The notes below the pieces were generated by a model, which did not search any database, was not told where the DNA came from, and was given only the letters and a program-made list of their open reading frames with translations. From contig JAILPF010000316.1 of NCBI GenBank assembly GCA_024699575.1, forward strand, positions 1-20,541: a stretch of DNA of 20,541 nt, written 5' to 3'. Positions 7,954 to 15,069 of this stretch are shown here, in pieces (the stretch's first letter is position 1; each line of letters starts with the position of its first letter). The stretch is from Acetatifactor sp. (GTDB lineage Bacteria; Bacillota; Clostridia; Lachnospirales; Lachnospiraceae). The position numbers and the translations under genes were made by a program.

Positions 7954-7983
7954 AGAGAACCTTTAACGAGGTTCTCTTTTTTT
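7954..7983 (+). terminator. Intrinsic terminator of the HU gene
   Basis: AGAGAACCT (7954-7962) pairs perfectly with AGGTTCTCT (7969-7977) around a 6-nt loop. It is followed by a run of seven T (7977-7983), 15 nt after the hup stop codon. Confidence 0.9.
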
Positions 7984-8044
7984 ATACGCTCGGAAGGAAA
8001 ACAAGCGTCTGCGAAGCAGACATTTGTTTTCACCCGAGCGTATA
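7983..8044 (+). repeat. Long nested hairpin element with GAA triloop
   Basis: The outer arms TATACGCTCGG (7983-7993) and CCGAGCGTATA (8034-8044) are perfect 11-bp complements. Inside, GAAAACAA (7997-8004) pairs with TTGTTTTC (8024-8031), and GTCTGC-GAA-GCAGAC (8007-8021) forms the tip. Nearly the whole 62 nt is paired. No T tract follows. It could be a repetitive palindromic element or a structured RNA domain. Confidence 0.7.
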
Positions 8045-8048
8045 CGAA

Positions 8049-8100
8049 ATAAAAACGACAGTCGCGAAGCGACGATATCTGCGTAGCAGATAGTTTTTAT
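8049..8100 (+). repeat. Three-way-junction element with two GNA-triloop hairpins
   Basis: ATAAAAAC (8049-8056) pairs with GTTTTTAT (8093-8100). It encloses GTCGC-GAA-GCGAC (8061-8073) and TATCTGC-GTA-GCAGATA (8076-8092). It lies 4 bp after the preceding long hairpin and ends 64 bp before rqcP. The shared NGC-GNA-GCN tips suggest both elements have a common origin. Confidence 0.65.
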
Positions 8101-8164
8101 GAGTAAAAGATTAAAAAGGTTGAACCAGAACAAAAACAAGCGACCACGCAGCAGGAGGATAGAT

Positions 8165-8404
8165 ATGAGACTAGATAAATATTTAAAGGTATCCCGTCTG
8201 ATTAAGAGACGTACCGTCGCAAACGAGGCATGTGACAGCGGAAGGGTACTGATTAACGACAAGCCGGCTAAAGCGTCAGCTAACGTAAAAGAAGGTGATA
8301 TTATCACCATATCATTTGGAAATAAAGAAGTGAAGGTTGAGGTTTTGGATGTTCAGGAAACCGTCCGTAAAGAAGAAGCAACCGAATTGTTCCGTTACCT
8401 GTAA
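8165..8404 (+). CDS. rqcP: S4-domain ribosome-associated RNA-binding protein RqcP (YabO-like)
   Basis: A 79-aa protein made up almost entirely of an S4 RNA-binding domain: MRLDKYLKVSRLIKRRTVAN, then SGRVLINDKPAKAS and the EGDIITISF segment. RqcP works with the Rqc2/RqcH factor in ribosome-associated quality control, helping add C-terminal alanine tails to stalled nascent chains on 50S subunits. The call is supported by position: in Bacillus the gene (yabO) stands immediately before yabP, yabQ and divIC, as here. The start at 8165 follows a perfect AGGAGG with 6-nt spacing. An upstream in-frame ATG at 8099 lies inside a hairpin arm and has no ribosome site. Confidence 0.9.
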   Translation: MRLDKYLKVSRLIKRRTVANEACDSGRVLINDKPAKASANVKEGDIITISFGNKEVKVEVLDVQETVRKEEATELFRYL

Positions 8405-8479
8405 TGTTTTTATCATTCCCACAATATACTTTATGGAAGCGGTAAATGCTTTAGAAAGAAGGACAGGTGGGAGAACGAA

Positions 8480-8767
8480 ATGGAAGATTTAAACGGGGGA
8501 GCAAGAACACATAAGGTTTCTATGGCGAACCGAAAGACCTGCGCTATCAATGGTGTAAATGATGTATTATCCTTTGACATACATGAGATTCTCCTGGAGA
8601 CAGAACAGGGGATGCTCATGATTAAGGGAGACGAACTGCATGTGGGCAGGCTGACGTTGGATAAGGGAGAGGTGGATGTCAACGGCCGTATTGACAGCCT
8701 CACCTATTCAGAAGGCACAAGCAACACAAATAAGACAGATTCGATTATCGCCAGATTATTCAAGTAA
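8480..8767 (+). CDS. yabP: Sporulation protein YabP
   Basis: 95 aa, YabP/YqfC family. Visible features are the HKVSMANRK opening, ...VLSFDIHEILLETEQGMLMIKGDELHVGRL in shortened form, and a DVNGRIDSLTYSE segment. In Bacillus yabP is a sporulation (sigma-E) gene of undefined biochemical role. It lies between rqcP (75 bp) and yabQ (10 bp), as in other endospore formers. GGTGGGAG precedes the ATG. I see no convincing sporulation promoter in the rqcP-yabP gap. Confidence 0.92.
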   Translation: MEDLNGGARTHKVSMANRKTCAINGVNDVLSFDIHEILLETEQGMLMIKGDELHVGRLTLDKGEVDVNGRIDSLTYSEGTSNTNKTDSIIARLFK

Positions 8768-8777
8768 GAGGGCGGGC

Positions 8778-9248
8778 ATGGAAAATGAAAATGTTTTTAT
8801 GCTCTATGCTTTTTTTATGGGGATATATATTACCTTTGTGTATGATTTTCTCCGGATATTCAGGCGTGTGATACCGCACAAAAGCTGGTCGATAGCACTG
8901 GAAGATTTGGGCTTTTGGGCTTATTGTGCCGGAACAGTCTTCCTGTTTTTGTATCGGGAAAGCAATGGGGTATTGCGATGGTTCGCTGTGCTGGGAGCGG
9001 TTTTGGGAATCATCATTTACCGTAAAACAGTGAGTCCGTTGTTTGTAAAATATGTCTCTTTTTTATTGAAGTGGTTTGTCGGATTGCTTGTCAAAGGCCT
9101 GACGGTAGTGCTTGGACCATTTCGAAAAGTGACTGTGCGATTGGGAAATAATGCGCGTAAATGGTCTGTGCGGGCGAAGGAGAGAGGAAAGCGGAGTCTG
9201 AAAAAGAGGTTGACGTTCCTGGTGAAAATGCTTAGAATGATAGTGTAA
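8778..9248 (+). CDS. yabQ: Spore cortex membrane protein YabQ
   Basis: 156 aa. The true start is taken as ATG 8778, giving MENENVFMLYAFFMGIYITF; the reading frame is open further upstream but would overlap yabP. Three to four hydrophobic segments are seen (about 5-23, 40-57, 65-82, 88-108), followed by a very basic tail. VYDFLRIFRRVIPHK is characteristic of the family. Bacillus YabQ is a forespore-outer-membrane protein needed for cortex formation. The ribosome site (GAGGGCGGG) overlaps the end of yabP, so the two are probably coupled. Confidence 0.9.
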   Translation: MENENVFMLYAFFMGIYITFVYDFLRIFRRVIPHKSWSIALEDLGFWAYCAGTVFLFLYRESNGVLRWFAVLGAVLGIIIYRKTVSPLFVKYVSFLLKWFVGLLVKGLTVVLGPFRKVTVRLGNNARKWSVRAKERGKRSLKKRLTFLVKMLRMIV

Positions 9249-9281
9249 ATTTGGGCATTGAATAATTAGGAGAGCAAACAG

Positions 9282-9590
9282 ATGGCAAGGCGAAGAGTTG
9301 CATATCGACGAAGACATCAGAATAGATTCAGTATGTTTCTGGTTACGCTGGTTGTTGTGCTGATTATGATTGCGATTTCCTTTAAGAGTTCCGAACTTCG
9401 GGAGAAAATTGAAGGAGTAGATGCGAAAATCAGTCAGCTCAATCAACAGATTGCATCCGAGGAGCAGCGTAGCGAGGAAATTGAGGAATATCGCAAATAT
9501 ACAGAGACCAAAGGCTATGTGGAAGAGGTTGCAAAGGATAAGCTTGGTCTGGTGTATGAGGGCGAGATTGTATTTAAGGAAGAAGACTGA
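9282..9590 (+). CDS. divIC: Septum formation initiator, DivIC/FtsB family
   Basis: 102-aa bitopic cell-division protein. The N-terminus is strongly basic and cytoplasmic (MARRRVAYRRRHQ). Residues ~17-35 are a membrane helix and ~36-75 a coiled coil (LREKIEGVDAKISQLNQQIA). A short C-terminal segment has the family-typical YVEEVAKDKLGLVYEGEIVF. It would bind FtsL and the FtsQ/DivIB protein at the septum. AGGAGAGC precedes the ATG. It closes the rqcP-yabP-yabQ-divIC unit, since a terminator follows the stop codon directly. Bacillus has yabR between divIC and spoIIE; it is absent here. Confidence 0.92.
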   Translation: MARRRVAYRRRHQNRFSMFLVTLVVVLIMIAISFKSSELREKIEGVDAKISQLNQQIASEEQRSEEIEEYRKYTETKGYVEEVAKDKLGLVYEGEIVFKEED

Positions 9591-9596
9591 CAGAGG

Positions 9597-9624
9597 CGGG
9601 AACCGAATGGCTCCCGTTTTTTTT
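9597..9624 (+). terminator. Intrinsic terminator after divIC
   Basis: CGGGA (9597-9601) pairs with TCCCG (9612-9616), with an inner CC/GG pair around a GAAT loop. Eight T follow (9617-9624). It separates divIC transcription from spoIIE. Confidence 0.85.
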
Positions 9625-9655
9625 GTCGTTTAAAAAACGGGTGACGGGATAAAAA

Positions 9656-9689
9656 TTCGACAAAAAAGAAACGCATACTTTTCTATAAT
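9656..9689 (+). promoter_or_regulatory. Spo0A box and sigma-A promoter for spoIIE
   Basis: TTCGACA at 9656-9662 is a perfect Spo0A box. TATAAT at 9684-9689 is a perfect -10 box. Reading TCGACA as the -35 hexamer gives a 21-bp spacing, too long for unaided sigma-A. This is the arrangement known for Spo0A-activated promoters such as Bacillus spoIIE and spoIIG. A second, poorer box-like sequence (TGTCGTT) lies in the upstream terminator tail around 9624. Confidence 0.75.
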
Positions 9690-9736
9690 CAAAATACTCC
9701 ATACATAGAAATGGATGTTTTGGGAGGAAAGACAGT

Positions 9737-10876
9737 ATGCAGACAATAGAGCTTTACAGGCAGAAACTCATGGGATACGCGGAGAGCTTTCAGGACCTTG
9801 CAAAAAGCTTTGATGCCCCTTTCCCGCAAAAGGAGGGAGACAGACAGAGTATTCTGGAGGAGCGCAGAATCTGGGAGAGCAGGCAGGTAATCTGTGATAA
9901 TTTCAGCGAGATATCGAAAATCATTACCCGGGTTGCAGATGAGGGGAATTGTTATCAGCCGGTGGAAGAAAAAATGAAAAAGCTGCTGCTTCGTTCGATG
10001 AGGGAGGAAGACATTTTCCTGGATGATTTATTTTACCTGCCGAGGGAAAATAAACAGTTTGCAATCAGCATGACATTGTATACGCCGCTGAAAAACGGAA
10101 GAATGGCCGCGGAAGTTGCGGATCTTCTGTCTGTGCTGCTTCATAGACAGCTGCGAGTATCTTCGGCAAGTCCACACTTAGTAGACCGCAAAAAGAGAAG
10201 TTTTGTTTTTCTGGAACAGCCGGAATTTGTGGTGCTCACAGGTTTGGCAAAGGCTGTGCGGGAAGGAGAGAGTGTGTCAGGGGATAATTATGCCATTCTG
10301 GAGTCTGAGCAGGGCAATTTGATGATTCTGCTGTCGGATGGGACCGGGTCCGGAGAGCGTGCAAATCGTGACAGTGGACAAGCGTTGGACTTAATGGAAA
10401 ATCTCCTGGAGGCCGGGTATGACCTGCAGACGGCTGTTAAAATGGTAAACTCCGCAGTTTTTTCAAAAGGGGAGGACAGTAATCATCCTACTCTTGATTT
10501 ATGCAGTGTGAACCTCTATACGGGATGCAGCGAGTGGATGAAAGTAGGGGGTGCGGAATCCTTCATCCGCGGGGAAAACGGTGTGCATGAAATATCCGCT
10601 AACGGGCTACCGATGGGAGTTTTCCCGATTCTAAAAACGCAGAGTGATAAAAAGAAGCTGAAAAGCGGGGACTACTTAATCATGATGACGGACGGAGTGC
10701 GCGATGCATTTGCAGTGCAGGATGAAGAATCGCTGCAAAGAGAACTTGAGCAGATGACAGAACAGAATCCGGGGGAACTTGCTGAACAAATACTGCAGAG
10801 AGCAATTTATTTAAGGGAAGGACATGTGCCGGACGATATGACAGTGATTGTTGCCGGAATCTGGGAAAATAGCTGA
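9737..10876 (+). CDS. spoIIE: SpoIIE-family PP2C phosphatase lacking the membrane domain
   Basis: Probable sporulation phosphatase that would dephosphorylate the anti-anti-sigma factor SpoIIAA and so activate sigma-F in the forespore. Residues ~1-150 resemble the regulatory/central region preceding the phosphatase in SpoIIE (YAESFQDLAKSF near the start). Residues ~155-379 form the PP2C-like domain with metal-binding acids in S-G-D183-N, L-L-S-D201-G-T-G-S-G, M-M-T-D319-G and D366-D367-M-T. Full SpoIIE proteins are around 800 aa with about ten N-terminal membrane helices. This one is 379 aa with none, and no coding sequence fits between it and the promoter. GGGAGGAAAG precedes the ATG. Position before tilS-hpt-ftsH and the Spo0A promoter support the assignment. 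Localization to the septum would need another mechanism. Confidence 0.88.
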   Translation: MQTIELYRQKLMGYAESFQDLAKSFDAPFPQKEGDRQSILEERRIWESRQVICDNFSEISKIITRVADEGNCYQPVEEKMKKLLLRSMREEDIFLDDLFYLPRENKQFAISMTLYTPLKNGRMAAEVADLLSVLLHRQLRVSSASPHLVDRKKRSFVFLEQPEFVVLTGLAKAVREGESVSGDNYAILESEQGNLMILLSDGTGSGERANRDSGQALDLMENLLEAGYDLQTAVKMVNSAVFSKGEDSNHPTLDLCSVNLYTGCSEWMKVGGAESFIRGENGVHEISANGLPMGVFPILKTQSDKKKLKSGDYLIMMTDGVRDAFAVQDEESLQRELEQMTEQNPGELAEQILQRAIYLREGHVPDDMTVIVAGIWENS

Positions 10877-10916
10877 ATCGCTTGATTTTTTGAAGGGTTT
10901 GAGCTAAATTAACCTT

Positions 10917-12335
10917 ATGAACGCAAAAGAGCAAATGGAAAAAAAAGTGTTTGCATACATTGCAAAACATCATATGTTTGAGGCAGGAGACAAAGTGATT
11001 GCCGGAATATCGGGAGGGGCAGATTCAGTGTGCCTCCTATTTATGCTGTTTGAATGGGCGAAACATACCCCTTTGTCTATCGAGGTGGTACACGTTAACC
11101 ATGGAATTCGGAAAGAGGCTTCAGAAGATGCGGAATATGTGCGCAGGCTGTGTGCACAGCTGGAGGTTCCTTTCCATCTGGTGGAGGCGGATGTAAAGAA
11201 GCTTTCCAAAGAGTGGAACTGCTCTGAGGAGGAGGCCGGACGAATGCTGAGATATCAAGCTTTTCATGGGACAGCACAGGACGTGGGCGCAACTAAGATT
11301 GCGGTGGCTCACAACAGCAATGACCGGAGTGAGACCATGTTGTTTCATATGTTTCGCGGCAGTGGTATCCGGGGACTTGGAAGTATTCGACCTGTGCGAG
11401 ATATGGTGGTTCGACCGCTTCTATGTCTGGAAAGAGGCGAGATAGAGACATATCTGCGAGACAGAAACATAGCTTACTGCACGGATAGCACTAATGAAAC
11501 CGACCATTACACAAGGAATAAAATCCGTCACCATATTTTGCCGTATATAGAGAGGGAAATTGCACCGGGAGCGGTGGCGAGAATGGCACAGACGGCAGAT
11601 ATGCTCACAGAGACAGATGAGTATCTGGAACAGCAGACGCAAAAGGCATTTGAAAGATGCGTGAATGGCAATATCGTGGATGTAGCGGGCTTTCTGGAGG
11701 AACATCCGGTAATTCAAAAGAGGCTTCTGCGTCGTCTGATTTGTGTTTTGGCCGGATCTGAAAAAGATATTTCTTATGTGCATATTGAGGAACTGCTGAC
11801 ACTGTTCTATGAGGACGCCCACCGCACGGTATCACTCCCATACAGCCTTAAAGGACTGCGCCGATATACACAAGTGCTCATACAGAAAAGTGGTTCACAG
11901 AAACAGGATATACCGGCGACGAAGGAAATAGAAATCCCTGCGACAGGGAAGCTCACAATCGCTTTGGGTGATGACGGGGAACTGACCCTTGAGGTGATGG
12001 AAAGAGAGGAAAAATCAACAGATTTTCCGCAAAATCAGTATACGAAATGGTTTGATTATGATAAAATAAAACAATCATTGGTTTTGCGAACACGAAACGT
12101 GGGAGATTACCTTACCATTGCCGGGAATGATGGCAGAATCATTCATAAGTCGGTAAAGGATTATATGCTTACGGAGAAAATACCGCGGGAGAAGAGGGAT
12201 AGACTTTATCTTCTGGCGGAGGGAGAACACGTTATCTGGCTGATAGGATACCGCATAAGTGAGCATTATAAAATCAGTGGCGATACAAAACGTATCCTGC
12301 AGGTACAATTTAATCGAAAGAGTTTAGAAAGGTAA
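10917..12335 (+). CDS. tilS: tRNA(Ile)-lysidine synthetase TilS
   Basis: Converts the wobble cytidine of tRNA-Ile(CAU) to lysidine using ATP and lysine, so that it reads AUA. The N-type PP-loop S32-G-G-A-D-S37 is followed by a Rossmann-type ATPase domain (VVHVNHGIRKEASEDAE, AVAHNSNDRSETMLFHMFRGSGIRGL, CTDSTNETDHYTRNKIRHHILP), a middle helical domain, and a TilS C-terminal domain at about 388-468 (RTRNVGDYLTIAG, KDYMLTEKIPREKRDRLYLLAEG). 472 aa is normal. No good Shine-Dalgarno is seen before the ATG; a GAAGGG lies about 20 nt away. It is 40 bp after spoIIE and 14 bp before hpt, probably one transcript. Confidence 0.95.
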   Translation: MNAKEQMEKKVFAYIAKHHMFEAGDKVIAGISGGADSVCLLFMLFEWAKHTPLSIEVVHVNHGIRKEASEDAEYVRRLCAQLEVPFHLVEADVKKLSKEWNCSEEEAGRMLRYQAFHGTAQDVGATKIAVAHNSNDRSETMLFHMFRGSGIRGLGSIRPVRDMVVRPLLCLERGEIETYLRDRNIAYCTDSTNETDHYTRNKIRHHILPYIEREIAPGAVARMAQTADMLTETDEYLEQQTQKAFERCVNGNIVDVAGFLEEHPVIQKRLLRRLICVLAGSEKDISYVHIEELLTLFYEDAHRTVSLPYSLKGLRRYTQVLIQKSGSQKQDIPATKEIEIPATGKLTIALGDDGELTLEVMEREEKSTDFPQNQYTKWFDYDKIKQSLVLRTRNVGDYLTIAGNDGRIIHKSVKDYMLTEKIPREKRDRLYLLAEGEHVIWLIGYRISEHYKISGDTKRILQVQFNRKSLER

Positions 12336-12349
12336 AAACGGAGGAAATT

Positions 12350-12874
12350 ATGGCACAACATGTTAGAGTACTGTTAACAGAGGAAGAAGTAGATGCGAGG
12401 ATTAAAGCAATCGGTGAGCAGATCAGCAAGGATTACGCAGGAAAGAAAATTCACCTGGTATGTGTATTAAAGGGTGGAAGCTTTTTTATGTGTGAGCTGG
12501 CAAAAAGAATTACAGTTCCCGTATCTCTTGATTTTATGTCCGTCTCCAGTTACGGAAACGACACCAAATCCAGTGGTGTTGTAAAGATTGTAAAGGATTT
12601 GGATGAGCCTTTACAGGATAAGGAAGTGCTTATTGTTGAGGACATTGTGGATAGCGGACGTACTTTGAGCTATCTGATGGAAATGTTGAAGGACAGAGGA
12701 CCGAAGTCCCTGCGCTTATGTACTTTGCTGGACAAGCCTGACAGACGTGTGACAGATGTAAAAGTGGATTATACCGGCTTTGAGATTCCGGATGAATTCG
12801 TGGTTGGATATGGCCTGGACTACGAACAGGAATATAGAAACCTTCCTTACATCGGGGTAGTAGAGTTCGACTAA
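12350..12874 (+). CDS. hpt: Hypoxanthine (guanine) phosphoribosyltransferase
   Basis: Purine salvage enzyme joining hypoxanthine or guanine to PRPP. 174 aa, type I PRTase fold. The PRPP-binding signature is V96-E-D-I-V-D101-S-G-R-T105, with VCVLKGGSFFMCELA as the pyrophosphate loop, DFMSVSSYGNDTKSSG as the flexible loop, and VGYGLDYEQEYRNLPYIGV at the end. The ribosome site is ACGGAGGAAATT before the ATG. The tilS-hpt-ftsH order is widely kept in Bacillota. Confidence 0.96.
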   Translation: MAQHVRVLLTEEEVDARIKAIGEQISKDYAGKKIHLVCVLKGGSFFMCELAKRITVPVSLDFMSVSSYGNDTKSSGVVKIVKDLDEPLQDKEVLIVEDIVDSGRTLSYLMEMLKDRGPKSLRLCTLLDKPDRRVTDVKVDYTGFEIPDEFVVGYGLDYEQEYRNLPYIGVVEFD

Positions 12875-12918
12875 AGACAAAAAATGTATTACAATCATAT
12901 AATTAGGAGGTTCGAGCG

Positions 12919-14739
12919 TTGAATCAGAACAATAGAAATTATGGTTCCTATATTCTGTGGATGCTCCTGTTGGGTTTTATCATCATCGGAGTGAATATGT
13001 TTGTCAATAATGGTATTGCAAACTATACAAAAACACAGTTTGCTGCGGATGTGGATGCAGGATATGTCAGAGACATTACCATCCATCCCAACCGTGAGAC
13101 ACCCACAGGATATCTGGATGTGGAGATGTCCAACGGGCAGACGAAGAAGTTGTATGTAACAGACGTGGTTGAGGCGGAAAAAGAAGTTCGCGAGTACGGA
13201 TTTGACCCTGAGGTGACGGATGTAGAGCGGGAGAGCTGGCTGCTTACCACTCTGGTTCCCGTGTTGCTCGTGCTGGCAGGTGCGGTTTTCCTGTTCATGT
13301 TATTCAATGCGCAGGCTGCGTCAAATAATGGCGGCAATAAAATGATGAACTTTGGAAAAAGCCGTGCGAAGATGTCCACAGGTGACAAAAACAGCATTAC
13401 TTTCGACCAGGTGGCAGGATTAAAAGAGGAAAAGGAAGAGCTTGAGGAAATCGTTGATTTTCTTAAGAATCCTGCGAAATTCACAAAAGTTGGCGCAAGA
13501 ATTCCCAAGGGAGTATTGCTTGAGGGCCCTCCCGGAACAGGTAAAACATTGCTTGCCAAAGCAGTCGCCGGAGAGGCAGGAGTCCCCTTCTTTAGCATTT
13601 CCGGTTCTGACTTTGTAGAGATGTTCGTCGGTGTGGGTGCATCCCGTGTCAGAGATTTGTTTGAAGATGCCAAGAAGAATGCTCCTTGCATTGTGTTTAT
13701 CGATGAGATTGATGCTGTTGCAAGACGCAGAGGAACCGGTCTTGGTGGCGGACATGATGAGAGAGAGCAGACTCTGAATCAGCTGTTGGTTGAGATGGAT
13801 GGTTTCGGTGTCAACGAAGGAATCATTGTGATGGCAGCTACCAACCGTGTGGATATTCTGGACCCGGCTATCTTACGTCCGGGACGGTTTGACAGAAAAG
13901 TTGCAGTAGGAACGCCGGACATTGGTGGAAGAAAAGAGATTTTAAGAGTTCATGCAAAGAATAAACCCTTGGCTGAGGATGTGGATTTGGATCAGATTGC
14001 GCAGACCACAGCAGGATTTACTGGTGCGGATTTGGAAAATCTTCTCAATGAAGCTGCAATTAATGCTGCAAAGGATCAGAGAGCATATCTGTGCCAGAGC
14101 GATATTAAAAAGGCGTTTGTGAAGGTTGGAATTGGTGCAGAGAAGAAGAGCCGTATTATCTCTGACGAGGAGAAAAAGATTACGGCGTACCATGAAGCCG
14201 GACATGCGATTTTGTTCCATGTGCTGCCGGATGTGGGTCCTGTGTACTCTGTTTCTATCATTCCGACAGGTGTAGGTGCAGCGGGATACACAATGCCTCT
14301 GCCGGAAAAAGATGAAATGTTTTTGACAAAGGGCAAAATGCTGCAGGATATCATGGTTTCTCTGGGTGGCAGAATTGCTGAGGAAATCATTTTTAAGGAT
14401 ATTACAACAGGTGCTTCCAGCGATATCAAGAAAGCTACCAAAGTTGCACGCCGCATGGTTACCAGATTCGGCATGTCCGAGAATATTGGTGTAATCAGCT
14501 ATGATGACGATGATGATGAAGTATTTATCGGCAGAGACTTGGCACATGCCAAAGCGCATAGTGAGGCTGTATCCGCTCAGATAGATACAGAGGTAAAGCG
14601 GATTATCGATGACTGCTACAGCAAGGCGAAAGATATTATTATGCAGTACGAGGAAGTCCTGCATAAATGTGCGAAACTGCTTCTGGAAAAAGAAAAAATC
14701 GGACAGGAAGAGTTCGAAAGTCTTTTCGCTACAGAGTAG
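12919..14739 (+). CDS. ftsH: ATP-dependent membrane zinc metalloprotease FtsH
   Basis: Hexameric protease degrading membrane and short-lived cytoplasmic proteins. Two membrane helices (about 10-28 and 108-131) flank a small extracytoplasmic domain. The AAA+ domain has Walker A G203-P-P-G-T-G-K-T210, Walker B V-F-I-D262-E263, and the second region of homology ending [10 protein letters not shown]. The peptidase site is H425-E-A-G-H429, with D502 in [14 protein letters not shown] as the likely third zinc ligand. A patch of five Asp (529-533) sits in the C-terminal part. 606 aa is a normal length. The start is TTG at 12919, 8 nt after a perfect AGGAGG (12905-12910); no ATG or GTG is better placed. 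Confidence 0.97.
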   Translation: MNQNNRNYGSYILWMLLLGFIIIGVNMFVNNGIANYTKTQFAADVDAGYVRDITIHPNRETPTGYLDVEMSNGQTKKLYVTDVVEAEKEVREYGFDPEVTDVERESWLLTTLVPVLLVLAGAVFLFMLFNAQAASNNGGNKMMNFGKSRAKMSTGDKNSITFDQVAGLKEEKEELEEIVDFLKNPAKFTKVGARIPKGVLLEGPPGTGKTLLAKAVAGEAGVPFFSISGSDFVEMFVGVGASRVRDLFEDAKKNAPCIVFIDEIDAVARRRGTGLGGGHDEREQTLNQLLVEMDGFGVNEGIIVMAATNRVDILDPAILRPGRFDRKVAVGTPDIGGRKEILRVHAKNKPLAEDVDLDQIAQTTAGFTGADLENLLNEAAINAAKDQRAYLCQSDIKKAFVKVGIGAEKKSRIISDEEKKITAYHEAGHAILFHVLPDVGPVYSVSIIPTGVGAAGYTMPLPEKDEMFLTKGKMLQDIMVSLGGRIAEEIIFKDITTGASSDIKKATKVARRMVTRFGMSENIGVISYDDDDDEVFIGRDLAHAKAHSEAVSAQIDTEVKRIIDDCYSKAKDIIMQYEEVLHKCAKLLLEKEKIGQEEFESLFATE

Positions 14740-14917
14740 ACTGGCAATTTGTACAAAAGATTATTGTTAAAAATGCACAAAACTAACAGATGGTTTTTGT
14801 AAAGTTTGTGAATTATGAGGATAGCAAAAACAGGGGACCCGTGGTACTATAATATGCGTAACCCCCCCCAATACATTATATAGTTTTTTGCTATACCCCA
14901 TAAGAAATACCTTCTCT
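14740..14917 (+). other. Structured intergenic stretch after ftsH
   Basis: No coding sequence is supported here. ATAGCAAAAA (14821-14830) is a perfect complement of TTTTTGCTAT (14885-14894). ACTATA (14846-14851) pairs with TATAGT (14879-14884). The same left arm could instead use CAAAAAC (14825-14831) to pair with GTTTTTG (14793-14799), so two folds exclude each other. GGGG (14833-14836) faces a run of eight C (14862-14869), allowing a pseudoknot. A TATAAT at 14848-14853 has no good -35. It may be the ftsH 3' region or a small RNA. Confidence 0.4.
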
Positions 14918-14948
14918 AAAAAGGACAGCCCCCCAAGCTGTCTTTTTT
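14918..14948 (+). terminator. Intrinsic terminator between ftsH and the GH13 gene
   Basis: GACAGC (14924-14929) pairs with GCTGTC (14937-14942) around a C-rich loop. An A run stands before it and six T (14943-14948) after it, so the stem can extend by A-T pairs. Confidence 0.85.
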
Positions 14949-14971
14949 ACTTTGTCTGAACCATCGGACTA

Positions 14972-15000
14972 TTGAACTATTTGAGTATTTTAGGTAAAAT
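14972..15000 (+). promoter_or_regulatory. Promoter for the GH13 gene
   Basis: TTGAAC (14972-14977) and TAAAAT (14995-15000) are 17 bp apart. Downstream at 15011-15025, CTACAT-ATA-ATGTAG forms a perfect dyad around the likely transcription start and could be an operator. It also contains a TATAAT (15016-15021) without a good -35. Confidence 0.5.
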
Positions 15001-15069
15001 ATAGTATATGCTACATATAATGTAGGTAACAGGTAAACGGATTCGATGGATTTTCAGAGGCTGTGAAAA

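Noticed and set aside
8099..8164. Upstream ATG for rqcP
   Set aside because: It lies in the arm of a hairpin without a ribosome site. The conserved S4 protein starts at 8165 after AGGAGG.
8402..8430. Promoter for yabP with TATACT at 8425
   Set aside because: No matching -35 was found, and I could not fit a sporulation-sigma consensus convincingly.
12874..12903. TATAAT at 12898-12903 as an ftsH promoter
   Set aside because: Transcription would begin in or after the AGGAGG site, and the -35 (AAGACA, 18 bp away) is poor. Read-through from hpt is simpler.
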